From an uncultured Polaribacter sp. (lineage in GTDB: Bacteria > Bacteroidota > Bacteroidia > Flavobacteriales > Flavobacteriaceae): a DNA stretch of 64,000 nucleotides. Both the position numbers and the translations under genes were made by a program. Position 1 is the stretch's first letter. Each line of letters begins with the position of its first letter. The notes under the pieces are model-generated. The model was not told the origin of the DNA. It saw only the letters and a program-made list of their open reading frames with translations, and did not search any database. Location: positions 240,210 to 304,209 of the forward strand of contig CALSOT010000002.1 in NCBI GenBank assembly GCA_943788045.1. The letters run 5' to 3'. Below, piece after piece: positions 45,712 to 58,200 of this stretch.

Positions 45712-48700
45712 ATGAAAAAAATATACAAAAGATTAATTGATATCATGGGAATCGAAATTAAAAAATGTTTAAAATTCATTAATAATGTAGATAAACATGT
45801 AGTTTCTGAAATATTCTCTACATTGTCATATGCTATATTTAATACTCACAAATTAAAGAAAAGCTTCAGTAGTAGTTTGTTTTTTGGCTTTCTTTTATTT
45901 TTTTCAGTACAAACTATTTCTTCTCAGAGTTATTTAAATAATTATTATCTACCTCGATTTCAAAATGTACAAGTAAACAATGGTATAGACACCGACGGCG
46001 ACGGCATACCAGACGCAACCGATTTAGACGACGACAACGATGGTATTTATGATATAGAAGAAAATTGTACGTCTTCCCTCGATGAGAATGGCGATGGCGC
46101 CCTAAATAGCTTGGATAGTGGATTTATGGATGCGAATAATGATGGCATCCACGATAATCCTGCCAACTTTGTTGCAAAGTCATACTTTGGTTATGATTTC
46201 TTAGCATTTGGTATTCAGGTGATTGATGAATGGACTCTACAAATCACCGAAGCTAGCAGTGATGAAGCTGTCCTCGATTACAGTCTCACTACTCCTGGAA
46301 TAATTCGCTCTCCATTTGATAATATGAATGGAAGCATAGGAGCAGAACTTGAACGTACTGTGATGATTAGAATGGATCAATTCACTTGGGTGAATAATGA
46401 TCCAGTAGGTGCGAAATATCCAATTTCTCCGGCAGGTATTTATGTCCTAGAACCAAATGGTAATTTGCGTACAGGTACCTTTGATCACGTATCTAAAACA
46501 CCAGCCTTGGTAAATGGCTTAATGCAACCTGGTACTCACTTGCGTTTCAGTGAAAAACTTACAACAGGAGAGCGGCTGATTCTGACTAAGGCCTTTATTT
46601 TACAAAATATGATGGGCAATTCGTCCTCGTTGTTAAGTGGTGTTGTGACACTCTCCATTGGCGCAGACGATGTCTTTGAATTTGATTCAGGTTGGGGTCA
46701 AGTTGCAAGATATCCAATGAATGTATGGGAACAGGGTCAATATTGGGCTCCCGGAGTAAGCGAGCCTGATGTCGCCCGTGTCAGACTGTATACTTATATC
46801 AATAATCCCACTTATGATCAAGGTAATGTAATTGGCTATTATTACTCCGATAACCAACAGTTTACCGCTAGGCAAGCAATTTCAGGTTCAGCTTCAAACG
46901 GTTCCCTTGCTTGTTCAGATACAGACGGTGATGGTATCCCTAATTACTTAGATATAGATAGTGATGGTGATGGTTGTTTAGATGCAAAAGAAGCAGGTTT
47001 TACAGATGCTAATAACGACGGAGAAGTAGATGGCTCTGGAGTAGATGCAGACGGAACAGTTACAGGAAGTGACGGATATGGAACACCTGCAGATAGAGAT
47101 AATTCAGGTATTGCAGATTATGTAGAGTTAGGTCCATCAGCATGTGATAACGATAATGATGGCGTTGATGATAGTGTAGACATAGACGATGATAACGATG
47201 GTATTTTAGATACCAATGAAGGTGATGATACCGTTGATACCGATGGCGATGGTACCCCAGATTATCTGGATACCGATTCAGACGGCGATGGTTGTAGCGA
47301 TGCGGTAGAAGCTGGTTTTACCGATGCCAATGAGGACGGACAAGTAGACGGTACAGGAGTAGACACAGACGGTAAAGTCACCGGTGGTGATGGGTACACA
47401 ACGCCTGCAGATGTAAATAATTCAGGAACAGCAGACCATTTAGAGTCTCTTATAGTAATATGTTTACAAGACACCGATGGCGATTATGTGCCAGACGTAA
47501 CCGATTTAGACGACGATAACGATGGTATTTTAGATACAGACGAATGTCCTTTAATTAATGTTCCATCAAACTTAGTTGAACTGAATACTTCGGGACCTTA
47601 TTCAGATTCAGATTTTCCAAACTTTAAATCTTATGAGATTGCTGCTGCTTTTGTGGCTGGACAAAGGACTATATTCAACGGTGCATTTTTGAAACAAGTC
47701 TATGAAGAACTGGGCGGTGCTAATTTTTTATATATTGGAATTCCAAAAGATCCTATACATACTACTATAGTAAGGTCTGTTGGGGATGCCACCCAGAATT
47801 TTGAGGGGCCATTTTTTGCATTAGAAAAATATGATACTTTCTATGGCGGCAACCTTCAAACGGCAAATTTAAGAATCCGTAATTATTATGTTAATGAATA
47901 TGGTTCGATTCGAACATCATTTATAAGTGTAATACCATTAGATGATCTTTTAGACGTGGGGGTTTTCTTTGAAATCACTCCAGATGGTAACGAAATTAGA
48001 TTAGGTATTAATAGTGAGTATGGTTATGCCCTCACCACTGATAATATAAATGCAACAACTTATGACAATTGGCAAGGACAAAAGTACTCAAGTGGTGATG
48101 CCGGTTTTGGAATAACATCAGCTAATATGATGATAAGCCACTCTGCATACCAGCTTTTTGATACAGATCAAGTTGATTGGCCACAAATTTATGGTGCACC
48201 AACAAGCTGTTCTAATGATGTTGATAATGATGGTATCCCTAACACTCAAGATACGGACAGTGACGGCGATGGCTGTTACGATGCACTAGAAGCAGGCTTT
48301 ACCGATGCAGATGAAAATGGAATAGTAGACGGTACAGGTATTGACGCAGACGGAAAAGTAACTGGAGGCGATGGATATACTGCACCTGCAGATACAGACA
48401 GTTCAGGTACTGCAGACCATTTAGAGGCTGGAGTAGATGAAGCCTGTAACCTAACACCAGACACAGACACCGATGGTGATGGGATACCAGATGCAACCGA
48501 TTTAGACGATGACAATGATGGTATTTTAGATACCGATGAGATATTTTGTGTGAATGCAGAATCCCCTGTAGGTTTATTGCCACCAAATTCAAGCATGTCT
48601 CCTCTAGGATCGCTAGGATCTATAGGAACACCAGTTTCATGGAATAATGTAACTTTTACAACAACACTTCAACAAACAGCAGGTCAAATAGATGAAGAAA

Positions 48701-48807
48701 TTAGTTTTCCTGGGGAAGTAGGATCATCAGGAAAAGTTGACTTTTCACCAGGCATAGAAAACTTAGATTTTGTACTAGGAGATCTCGATAACTGGAGAAT
48801 CAACTGA
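45712..48807 (+). CDS. giant TSP3-repeat surface protein, frame segment 1 (N-terminus)
   Basis: This is the true start of a protein that continues to the window end. An unusually long N-region (about 45 residues) precedes the hydrophobic signal core ([20 protein letters not shown]). Then come thrombospondin type 3-like calcium-binding repeats ([19 protein letters not shown]), alternating with larger beta-rich modules (about residues 140-400 and 620-830). Repeats of the kind [20 protein letters not shown] occur three times with changes. The frame ends in a TGA at 48805, but the module continues in the +1 frame ([17 protein letters not shown]), so one extra base near 48795 breaks it. Such proteins in flavobacteria are T9SS-secreted adhesins; the C-terminal signal is outside the window. 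Confidence 0.82.
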   Translation: MKKIYKRLIDIMGIEIKKCLKFINNVDKHVVSEIFSTLSYAIFNTHKLKKSFSSSLFFGFLLFFSVQTISSQSYLNNYYLPRFQNVQVNNGIDTDGDGIPDATDLDDDNDGIYDIEENCTSSLDENGDGALNSLDSGFMDANNDGIHDNPANFVAKSYFGYDFLAFGIQVIDEWTLQITEASSDEAVLDYSLTTPGIIRSPFDNMNGSIGAELERTVMIRMDQFTWVNNDPVGAKYPISPAGIYVLEPNGNLRTGTFDHVSKTPALVNGLMQPGTHLRFSEKLTTGERLILTKAFILQNMMGNSSSLLSGVVTLSIGADDVFEFDSGWGQVARYPMNVWEQGQYWAPGVSEPDVARVRLYTYINNPTYDQGNVIGYYYSDNQQFTARQAISGSASNGSLACSDTDGDGIPNYLDIDSDGDGCLDAKEAGFTDANNDGEVDGSGVDADGTVTGSDGYGTPADRDNSGIADYVELGPSACDNDNDGVDDSVDIDDDNDGILDTNEGDDTVDTDGDGTPDYLDTDSDGDGCSDAVEAGFTDANEDGQVDGTGVDTDGKVTGGDGYTTPADVNNSGTADHLESLIVICLQDTDGDYVPDVTDLDDDNDGILDTDECPLINVPSNLVELNTSGPYSDSDFPNFKSYEIAAAFVAGQRTIFNGAFLKQVYEELGGANFLYIGIPKDPIHTTIVRSVGDATQNFEGPFFALEKYDTFYGGNLQTANLRIRNYYVNEYGSIRTSFISVIPLDDLLDVGVFFEITPDGNEIRLGINSEYGYALTTDNINATTYDNWQGQKYSSGDAGFGITSANMMISHSAYQLFDTDQVDWPQIYGAPTSCSNDVDNDGIPNTQDTDSDGDGCYDALEAGFTDADENGIVDGTGIDADGKVTGGDGYTAPADTDSSGTADHLEAGVDEACNLTPDTDTDGDGIPDATDLDDDNDGILDTDEIFCVNAESPVGLLPPNSSMSPLGSLGSIGTPVSWNNVTFTTTLQQTAGQIDEEISFPGEVGSSGKVDFSPGIENLDFVLGDLDNWRIN

Positions 48808-48925
48808 CCTCAGACTTTATGATGAACAAAATAACTTAATTGATTTAAGTAATTACGTAACAGAAAAGACTTCAAACGTTTCTTTCGTTGCCCAAACAGG
48901 ACAAAGTATTAGAATTGAATCAGTC

Positions 48926-51547
48926 ATGCAAAATGGCGGAGACACCTATGATTATTACATTCGCTTTTTTATAAACAATGTTAAAATATCAAAAATAGAG
49001 TTTGATTTTGTTTCAAGAACACAAAATAGTGGCTCACCAGATTTAAGATTCATAAACGCATGTGACCTCCAGGATATAGATAATGATGGTATTCCTAATA
49101 GATTAGACACAGACAGTGATGGTGATGGTTGTTCTGATGCTCTAGAAGCAGGCTTTACAGATGCAGACGAAGACGGCGAATTAGATGGAACGGGATATGA
49201 CACAGACGGAAAAGTAACCGGAGGTGATGGATACACAACACCTGCAGATACTGATAGTTCTGGAACAGCAGATTATATCGAAGACACTGTAAATACAGCA
49301 TGTAATTCTGTGTGTGGAAATTTAGATCCGCCGGTAATCGCATTAAACAATAGCGATAACTCAACCTTCTCATTAACAAATAATGGTGTACAAAAACAAT
49401 TTGGAGGTACCGGTACAGATACCGCAGATGATATGGTTTGGGGCAATGATGGCTTTCTATACATTACCGGTAAAGCCACAGCAACATGGGCTGGATATAA
49501 CGTCATAGACCAGCATGTTTACGGAGAAGACGCATACCTTGCAAAGGTAAACCCTCAAACCTTAGCTACAGAATGGGTAACCTTCTTAGGGGGCTCTTCT
49601 TATCAATACGGTAGAGTATTAGCAAAAGACGGTGATAACAATATTTTTGTAGCGGGATATACCGCTACCAATCTTACCAATTTTAATCCAATTGAAACAA
49701 CTGGTAAATCATACCTTGCAAAATACGATAGTGATGGAAGCCTTTTGTGGATAACACAAGAAGGATCCGGCAACTCTGATGCTATTTATGGCTTAGCCAC
49801 AGACAATCAAGGAAATGTATACGCTGCAGGACACGCTGCTGGCTCTGTAAACGGAGAAACTGCTATCAATGCGAGTAGCATAGACTTATACATCGTAAAA
49901 TACAATCAAAATGGAGCTGTTATTTGGACAAAACAATTTGGAAGTACAGGAACCGATTTTCACAAAAATGCAGTAATAAAAGGCAACTTTTTGTACACAA
50001 TAGGATATGTTTCTGCCAGCACAGAAGGCAATACAAATATTGGCGGGAATGATGTTTTTATTTCGAAATTTGATTTAGACGGAAATTTAATTTGGTTAAA
50101 AACTGTAGGTTCTACGAATGACGAATATGGATTTGATTTACAAGTAGACGACAATGGCAATGCTTATGTCGTTGCTAAAACAACTGGAGGGATCTCTGGA
50201 AATTCAGCAGGAGGCGATGATGCATTCATTGCTAAATACGATGCCAACGGCACACAACAATGGATACAACAAATAGGAACCAATAATGACGATGATGCAA
50301 GAGTTATTGCATTATCTAACGATCAACAAAGACTATACATTTCAGGAACTACCAAAGGAGACATCGATGGAGAAAGTAGCGCTGATGCAGATAGAGACTA
50401 CTTCTTTACCTGGTACGATACCGATGGCAATCAATTAGGCATCACACAAAACGGAACCACGGTGGGAGAATCCACTGCGGGGATCGTTACCAATGGAAAG
50501 GATGTGATCGTTTTTGGAGCTACCTTTGGAACACTCGTTGCAGGTCAAAATGTAGGGTACTACGACGCTTTCTTTCACTCCTTCAGTGAAGTAAGCACCT
50601 GTTACCCAGAAAACAGCACATTGGCAGATCTAAATGCCACAGCATCGAATACCCTCGTGTGGTATGATGCCGCTACCGGCGGAAATAGCTTACCGCTAAC
50701 AACCACCTTGGTAGAAGGAATAACCTATTATGCAGAAAATAATAATGGAAACGGATGTGCGAGCTACAGGACAGCAATAACCATATGTTTAGACGAACCT
50801 CAAACAGATACAGATGGTGATGGAATTCTGGATGTAACCGACTTAGACGATGACAATGATGGTATTTTAGATACTGATGAAAGTTGTGTGAGTACTTTAC
50901 CAGAACCAGAATTTGTTGCTTTTACAACGTCAGATGGAGTACCTCAGTCACTTACTGCAAATGGTGGCTCAGATGGCGTCATACTTGATGTATTTAAACT
51001 GGACAACAGTTTTAATCTAAAGATTAATGGAGCTCTAGTTTCTTCTAAAGAAATTGATTTTAATACACCTAATATAACTGTTAAATTTGCTGATGGCACA
51101 TTTTACGGAGACGGTACCATACCGAGAATTTTCAATATAGCACCAACAACACCTGCTAATTCAGCGACTCCTATAATTCGTTTAACTGTTAATAGTAATG
51201 GAGTAGCCACGATAAAGGGCTCTAAAACCTTAAATGGTCCTTTGGAACCAATGGTTTTTGTAAATGGGTTGACTATAAATTCTTATACTTGGAATACAGG
51301 ATCAAACACAGTTATTGCAGATCAGAGAATAATTGGCGCTACTTATATGACTGGTAATCTTTATGGTTTTACATATGTACCATGTATTTTAGATACAGAT
51401 AGCGACGGCACCCAAAATCATTTAGACACAGATAGTGATGGTGACGGTTGTAGCGATGCAGTAGAAGCAGGCTTTACAGATGCAGACGAAGACGGCGAAT
51501 TAGATGGAACGGGATATGACAGCAGACGGAAAAGTAACCGGAGGTGA
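48926..51547 (+). CDS. giant TSP3-repeat surface protein, frame segment 2
   Basis: The real continuation opens at about 48796, before the ATG given here. After a TSP3-like block comes a seven-bladed-type beta-propeller of SBBP repeats (about 49390-50580; NGVQKQFGGTGTDTADDMVW, GGNDVFISKFDLDGNLIWLK, GGDDAFIAKYDANGTQQWIQ). Next follow an Ig-like/PKD-like domain (about 50600-50790, LVWYDAATGGNSLP), another TSP3 block and another beta-rich module. The frame breaks at 51522, where an extra G changes the copy of GATATGACACAGACGG seen at 49193. Two more one-base insertions at 51616 and 51642 bring it back to the original frame, so the protein is continuous if these three are corrected. Confidence 0.78.
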   Translation: MQNGGDTYDYYIRFFINNVKISKIEFDFVSRTQNSGSPDLRFINACDLQDIDNDGIPNRLDTDSDGDGCSDALEAGFTDADEDGELDGTGYDTDGKVTGGDGYTTPADTDSSGTADYIEDTVNTACNSVCGNLDPPVIALNNSDNSTFSLTNNGVQKQFGGTGTDTADDMVWGNDGFLYITGKATATWAGYNVIDQHVYGEDAYLAKVNPQTLATEWVTFLGGSSYQYGRVLAKDGDNNIFVAGYTATNLTNFNPIETTGKSYLAKYDSDGSLLWITQEGSGNSDAIYGLATDNQGNVYAAGHAAGSVNGETAINASSIDLYIVKYNQNGAVIWTKQFGSTGTDFHKNAVIKGNFLYTIGYVSASTEGNTNIGGNDVFISKFDLDGNLIWLKTVGSTNDEYGFDLQVDDNGNAYVVAKTTGGISGNSAGGDDAFIAKYDANGTQQWIQQIGTNNDDDARVIALSNDQQRLYISGTTKGDIDGESSADADRDYFFTWYDTDGNQLGITQNGTTVGESTAGIVTNGKDVIVFGATFGTLVAGQNVGYYDAFFHSFSEVSTCYPENSTLADLNATASNTLVWYDAATGGNSLPLTTTLVEGITYYAENNNGNGCASYRTAITICLDEPQTDTDGDGILDVTDLDDDNDGILDTDESCVSTLPEPEFVAFTTSDGVPQSLTANGGSDGVILDVFKLDNSFNLKINGALVSSKEIDFNTPNITVKFADGTFYGDGTIPRIFNIAPTTPANSATPIIRLTVNSNGVATIKGSKTLNGPLEPMVFVNGLTINSYTWNTGSNTVIADQRIIGATYMTGNLYGFTYVPCILDTDSDGTQNHLDTDSDGDGCSDAVEAGFTDADEDGELDGTGYDSRRKSNRR

Positions 51548-51643
51548 TGGATACACAACACCTGCAGATACAGATAGTTCTGGAACAGCAGACTACTTAG
51601 AGTCTGGAGTAGATGCAAGCTTGTAACCTAATACCAGACACGA

Positions 51644-54600
51644 GACACCGATGGTGATGGCATACCAGATGTAACAGATTTAGATGACGACAACGATGGA
51701 ATTTTAGATACCAATGAAGGAGACGATACAATTGATACTGACGGAGATGGAATTCCAGACAACAAAGATACCGACAGTGATGGTGATGGTTGTTCGGATG
51801 CAAAAGAAGCTGGATATGCAGATGCAGATGAAAATGGCATAGTAGATGGATCGATTACCACGTTCTTCTTCGCAGAAGATCCGGTAGCTACCTTCCACTA
51901 CCCATTATTTGCAACTGCAGCAGAAGCCAACTTTGAAGACATCAAAAATGGTGGAACAGGAACAAGTCATACGCATACCTATACAACGGATACGAGTAAT
52001 ACGTCTTGGTACATGCCAGACACAGGCAACCATATGTCGGATACTACAGCTCCAGTGAATGCCAACGGTATCACTTATAATACGGCTGTAAGTATCAATG
52101 CAAATCCTGTAACAAGCATACAAATAAATGCCAACGGTACGGTTGCTGGAAGTGACGGTTACACCACAACTGCAGATGTGGACAATTCTGGAACTGCAGA
52201 TCATTTAGAAGCTGCTGTTGCCACAGCATGTATTCCAGATTCTGACGGTGATGGTATTAATGATGTAGATGATATTGATGATGACAATGATGGAATCTTA
52301 GATGTTGATGAAGGCTTTCAACCAACGATCAATATTGATATAAACAATGACTCTGACGCAATTGCAGCAAAAAGCGAAGTAGCAAGCTCAAAAAATCAAG
52401 AGAGTGCCGCGTCAAATCAAACAGGTACAGGGATTGATACAGATGGTGACGGAATTGAAGACCATTTAGACATCGACAGTGATGGTGATGGATGTAATGA
52501 TGTTATAGAAGCAGGATACACAGATGCAAATGGAGATGGTCAAGTAGATGGAACAGGAATTAACCCAGATGGAACTGTAACCAATAGTGACGGGTACGGG
52601 TCTCCATTAGACTTAGACAATAACAATATAGCAGATCACTTCGAGTCAGGTCCAGACATGAATAACAACGGAACACCGGATGGTTGTGATACTGATGACA
52701 ATGACGGTGACGGAATTCCAGATGTGATTGATGCAGATGATGACAACGACGGAATCTCAGATATCGCTGAAGGAAGTGGAGATACAGACAACGATGGTAC
52801 ACCAGATTATCTAGACTTAGATAGTGATAATGACGGAATATTTGATGTAAACGAATCAGGGTATGGTGCAAATGACACCAACAATGATGGAATGATAGAC
52901 AGCAATGACAGCAATTTTGCTGATACAAATTCCGACGGACACGAAGACACTTTAGCCACGGCTGCGCCTCGTGACCACGACAATGATGGCATTGCAGATC
53001 ACTTAGATCTGGATAGCGACAATGATGGAAACTACGATAATGTAGAAAGTGGAAACGGCAACCTAGACACCAACGGTGACGGAATGGTAGATGCAAACGA
53101 CGCTGTTTTTGCAGATGCAAACAACAACGGAACTGCAGATGCTACAGAAAACACTACGCCGCTAGATACAGACGGAGATGGTATTGCAGATCACTTAGAT
53201 TTAGATAGTGATAATGACGGAGTCTATGATGTGGTAGAAGGTGGTGATGGAAATTTAGATAGCAACGGAGACGGAATGCTAAACAGCACAGATACAAGCT
53301 ATCAAGACATCGATACCGATGGAATGTTTGACACTTCAGAGATTACTGACCCAACAGATACAGATACAGACGGAACGCCAGATTATATAGATAGTGATTC
53401 AGATAACGATGGCTGTTTTGATACTTCAGAAGCAGGATTTACAGACTTAGAAGATGACGGGAAATTAGGAGGTACTCCAATAACTGTTGATGCTATGGGG
53501 AAAGTAACCACGAATGTAGATGGATACACAACACCAAAAGATGGCGACAGCAACAACATTACAGACTACCAAGAAGTAGGTTCGGACCCTGTTTTATTGG
53601 CTAATGCAAGTGATGTTAATGTCGAAGAAGAACAAGCGGCAGTATTTACGGTAAATGTAACAAGTAGTAAACCGGTAAGTTTCCAATGGCAAGTAAGTAC
53701 AAATGCAGGAAGTACTTGGGTAAATCTTTCAGAAGATACGTTGCATTCCGGAACAACAACGAATGAGTTAACGATAGCTGAGACCACAATGTCCATGGAT
53801 GGTTACAAATACCAAGCTTTGATTTCTATGGAAACTTTTGCTTGTGGAACATTAACTTCAGATCCACCAGTACTGCTTACTGTAACAGAAAAAGCAATGA
53901 CAGATACCGATAATGATGGTGTGGCTGATGTAATTGATGTTGATGCAGATAATGACGGTATTTTGAATGTAGATGAAGGTGATTCCTTGACAGACACAGA
54001 TAATGATGGTGTACCTAATTATTTAGATACTGATAGCGATGGTGACGGCTGTTCGGATGCAATTGAAGCAGGTTTTACAGATGCGAATGCAGATGGTATG
54101 GTAGACGGAAATGGAACGGATACTGATGGTAAAGTAATTGGTAGTGATGGATATACCACCCCTGCCGATGTTAACAATAATGGCGTTTTTGATGCTTTTG
54201 AAGTAGGTCCTGATAGTGATAATGATGGAACGGTGGATGCTTGTGACAATACAATAGATACAGACAACGATGGCATCGATGATAGTGTTGATGTAGATGA
54301 TGACAATGATGGAATCTATGACACGGCAGAAGGATCAGGAGATACAGACGGCGACGGCATTCCAGATAGTAGAGATACTGACTCAGACAACGATGGCTGT
54401 TCAGATGCTAAAGAAGCAGGCTTTACAGATGCGAATGCAGATGGTATGGTAGATGGAACAGGTGTTGCAGCAAACGGTGCAGTCATCGGAAGTGACGGAT
54501 ACACGAACCCTGCAGATGTAGATGAAAACGGAGTAGATGATTACAGAGAAGCAGGCCCAGATGCTGATAACGATGGTATCGCAGATGCATGTGATACGAT

Positions 54601-55252
54601 TGATCCAATCGATGATAATGATCAGGACGGAATTGAGGATGCTATTGATTTAGATGATGACAATGACGGGATCTTAGATACTGAAGAAGGAGCTGGAGAT
54701 AGTGACGGCGATGGCATTGCAGATGCGATGGATACCGATTCAGACAACGACGGCTGTTCAGATGCTAAAGAAGCAGGCTTTACCGATGCGAATGCAGATG
54801 GTATGGTTGATGGAACAGGTGTTGATATAGACGGTACAATCATCGGAAGTGATGGTTACAATACACCTTTAGATGTAAATAACAACGGTATTGCAGATTA
54901 CCAAGAAGCAGGTCCAGATAGTGACAACGATGGTATTGCTGATGCTTGTGACGATACAATAGATACAGACAACGATGGCATCGATGATAGTGTTGATGTG
55001 GATGATGACAATGATGGAATCTATGACACTGCAGAAGGATCAGGAGATACAGACGGCGACGGCATTCCAGATAGTAGAGATACTGACTCAGACAACGATG
55101 GTTGTTCAGATGCTAAAGAAGCAGGCTTTACCGATGCGAATGCAGATGGTATGGTAGATGGAACAGGTGTTGCAGCAAACGGTGCAGTCATCGGAAGTGA
55201 CGGATACACGAACCCTGCAGATTCTAGATCAAAATGGTGTTGCAGATTATAG
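51644..55252 (+). CDS. giant TSP3-repeat surface protein, frame segment 3
   Basis: The frame is open from 51644 (the first ATG, at 52013, is not a natural start). It holds many diverged TSP3-like repeats, a small module with aromatic and His-rich sequence (about 51860-52060, TFFFAEDPVATFHYP) and an Ig-like domain (about 53580-53900, VSFQWQVSTNAGSTWVNL). From 54251 it carries the first copies of the 705-base tandem unit. Acidic residues dominate, as in calcium-binding rods. The frame ends at 55252 because one GCA codon of the repeat is replaced by the four bases TCTA (55223-55226), an insertion that also creates TCTAGA. The protein then goes on in segment 4. Confidence 0.8.
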   Translation, partial: DTDGDGIPDVTDLDDDNDGILDTNEGDDTIDTDGDGIPDNKDTDSDGDGCSDAKEAGYADADENGIVDGSITTFFFAEDPVATFHYPLFATAAEANFEDIKNGGTGTSHTHTYTTDTSNTSWYMPDTGNHMSDTTAPVNANGITYNTAVSINANPVTSIQINANGTVAGSDGYTTTADVDNSGTADHLEAAVATACIPDSDGDGINDVDDIDDDNDGILDVDEGFQPTINIDINNDSDAIAAKSEVASSKNQESAASNQTGTGIDTDGDGIEDHLDIDSDGDGCNDVIEAGYTDANGDGQVDGTGINPDGTVTNSDGYGSPLDLDNNNIADHFESGPDMNNNGTPDGCDTDDNDGDGIPDVIDADDDNDGISDIAEGSGDTDNDGTPDYLDLDSDNDGIFDVNESGYGANDTNNDGMIDSNDSNFADTNSDGHEDTLATAAPRDHDNDGIADHLDLDSDNDGNYDNVESGNGNLDTNGDGMVDANDAVFADANNNGTADATENTTPLDTDGDGIADHLDLDSDNDGVYDVVEGGDGNLDSNGDGMLNSTDTSYQDIDTDGMFDTSEITDPTDTDTDGTPDYIDSDSDNDGCFDTSEAGFTDLEDDGKLGGTPITVDAMGKVTTNVDGYTTPKDGDSNNITDYQEVGSDPVLLANASDVNVEEEQAAVFTVNVTSSKPVSFQWQVSTNAGSTWVNLSEDTLHSGTTTNELTIAETTMSMDGYKYQALISMETFACGTLTSDPPVLLTVTEKAMTDTDNDGVADVIDVDADNDGILNVDEGDSLTDTDNDGVPNYLDTDSDGDGCSDAIEAGFTDANADGMVDGNGTDTDGKVIGSDGYTTPADVNNNGVFDAFEVGPDSDNDGTVDACDNTIDTDNDGIDDSVDVDDDNDGIYDTAEGSGDTDGDGIPDSRDTDSDNDGCSDAKEAGFTDANADGMVDGTGVAANGAVIGSDGYTNPADVDENGVDDYREAGPDADNDGIADACDTIDPIDDNDQDGIEDAIDLDDDNDGILDTEEGAGDSDGDGIADAMDTDSDNDGCSDAKEAGFTDANADGMVDGTGVDIDGTIIGSDGYNTPLDVNNNGIADYQEAGPDSDNDGIADACDDTIDTDNDGIDDSVDVDDDNDGIYDTAEGSGDTDGDGIPDSRDTDSDNDGCSDAKEAGFTDANADGMVDGTGVAANGAVIGSDGYTNPADSRSKWCCRL

Positions 55253-58200
55253 AGAAGCAGGCCCAGATGCTGATAACGATGGTATCGCAGATGCATGTGA
55301 TACGATTGATCCAATCGATGATAATGATCAGGACGGAATTGAGGATGCTATTGATTTAGATGATGACAATGACGGGATCTTAGATACTGAAGAAGGAGCT
55401 GGAGATAGTGATGGCGATGGCATTGCAGATGCGATGGATACCGATTCAGACAACGACGGCTGTTCAGATGCAAAAGAAGCAGGCTTTACCGATGCGAATG
55501 CAGATGGTATGGTTGATGGAACAGGTGTTGATATAGACGGTACAATCATCGGAAGTGATGGTTACAATACACCTTTAGATGTAAATAACAACGGTATTGC
55601 AGATTACCAAGAAGCAGGTCCAGATAGTGACAACGATGGTATTGCTGATGCTTGTGACGATACAATAGATACAGACAACGATGGCATCGATGATAGTGTT
55701 GATGTGGATGATGACAATGATGGAATCTATGACACAGCAGAAGGATCAGGAGATACAGACGGCGACGGCATTCCAGATAGTAGAGATACTGACTCAGACA
55801 ACGATGGTTGTTCAGATGCAAAAGAAGCAGGCTTTACCGATGCGAATGCAGATGGTATGGTAGATGGAACAGGTGTTGCAGCAAACGGTGCAGTCATCGG
55901 AAGTGACGGATACACGAACCCTGCAGATGCAGATAAAAATGGTGTTGCAGATTATAGAGAAGCAGGCCCAGATGCTGATAACGATGGTATCGCAGATGCA
56001 TGTGATACGATTGATCCAATCGATGATAATGATCAGGACGGAATTGAGGATGCTATTGATTTAGATGATGACAATGACGGGATCTTAGATACTGAAGAAG
56101 GAGCTGGAGATAGTGATGGCGATGGCATTGCAGATGCGATGGATACCGATTCAGACAACGACGGCTGTTCAGATGCAAAAGAAGCAGGCTTTACCGATGC
56201 GAATGCAGATGGTATGGTTGATGGAACAGGTGTTGATATAGACGGTACAATCATCGGAAGTGATGGTTACAATACACCTTTAGATGTAAATAACAACGGT
56301 ATTGCAGATTACCAAGAAGCAGGTCCAGATAGTGACAACGATGGTATTGCTGATGCTTGTGACGATACAATAGATACAGACAACGATGGCATCGATGATA
56401 GTGTTGATGTGGATGATGACAATGATGGAATCTATGACACTGCAGAAGGATCAGGAGATACAGACGGCGACGGCATTCCAGATAGTAGAGATACTGACTC
56501 AGACAACGATGGCTGTTCAGATGCTAAAGAAGCAGGCTTTACCGATGCGAATGCAGATGGTATGGTAGATGGAACAGGTGTTGCAGCAAACGGTGCAGTC
56601 ATCGGAAGTGACGGATACACGAACCCTGCAGATGCAGATCAAAATGGTGTTGCAGATTATAGAGAAGCAGGCCCAGATGCTGATAACGATGGTATCGCAG
56701 ATGCATGTGATACGATTGATCCAATCGATGATAATGATCAGGACGGAATTGAGGATGCTATTGATTTAGATGATGACAATGACGGGATCTTAGATACTGA
56801 AGAAGGAGCTGGAGATAGTGACGGCGATGGCATTGCAGATGCGATGGATACCGATTCAGACAACGACGGCTGTTCAGATGCAAAAGAAGCAGGCTTTACC
56901 GATGCGAATGCAGATGGTATGGTTGATGGAACAGGTGTTGATATAGACGGTACAATCATCGGAAGTGATGGTTACAATACACCTTTAGATGTAAATAACA
57001 ACGGTATTGCAGATTACCAAGAAGCAGGTCCAGATAGTGACAACGATGGTATTGCTGATGCTTGTGACGATACAATAGATACAGACAACGATGGCATCGA
57101 TGATAGTGTTGATGTGGATGATGACAATGATGGAATCTATGACACTGCAGAAGGATCAGGAGATACAGACGGCGACGGCATTCCAGATAGTAGAGATACT
57201 GACTCAGACAACGATGGCTGTTCAGATGCAAAAGAAGCAGGCTTTACCGATGCGAATGCAGATGGTATGGTAGATGGAACAGGTGTTGCAGCAAACGGTG
57301 CAGTCATCGGAAGTGACGGATACACGAACCCTGCAGATGCAGATCAAAATGGTGTTGCAGATTATAGAGAAGCAGGCCCAGATGCTGATAACGATGGTAT
57401 CGCAGATGCATGTGATACGATTGATCCAATCGATGATAATGATCAGGACGGAATTGAGGATGCTATTGATTTAGATGATGACAATGACGGGATCTTAGAT
57501 ACTGAAGAAGGAGCTGGAGATAGTGACGGCGATGGCATTGCAGATGCGATGGATACCGATTCAGACAACGACGGCTGTTCAGATGCTAAAGAAGCAGGCT
57601 TTACCGATGCGAATGCAGATGGTATGGTTGATGGAACAGGTGTTGATATAGACGGTACAATCATCGGAAGTGATGGTTACAATACACCTTTAGATGTAAA
57701 TAACAACGGTATTGCAGATTACCAAGAAGCAGGTCCAGATAGTGACAACGATGGTATTGCTGATGCTTGTGACGATACAATAGATACAGACAACGATGGC
57801 ATCGATGATAGTGTTGATGTGGATGATGACAATGATGGAATCTATGACACAGCAGAAGGATCAGGAGATACAGACGGCGACGGCATTCCAGATAGTAGAG
57901 ATACTGACTCAGACAACGATGGCTGTTCAGATGCTAAAGAAGCAGGCTTTACCGATGCGAATGCAGATGGTATGGTAGATGGAACAGGTGTTGCAGCAAA
58001 CGGTGCAGTCATCGGAAGTGACGGATACACGAACCCTGCAGATGCAGATAAAAATGGTGTTGCTGATTATAGAGAAGCAGGCCCAGATGCTGATAACGAT
58101 GGTATCGCAGATGCATGTGATACGATTGATCCAATCGATGATAATGATCAGGACGGAATTGAGGATGCTATTGATTTAGATGATGACAATGACGGGATCT

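Noticed and set aside
52560..53120. 186-codon minus-strand frame rich in His, Cys, Arg and Leu
   Set aside because: Antisense of TSP3-like repeats; composition is artificial and there is no start context.
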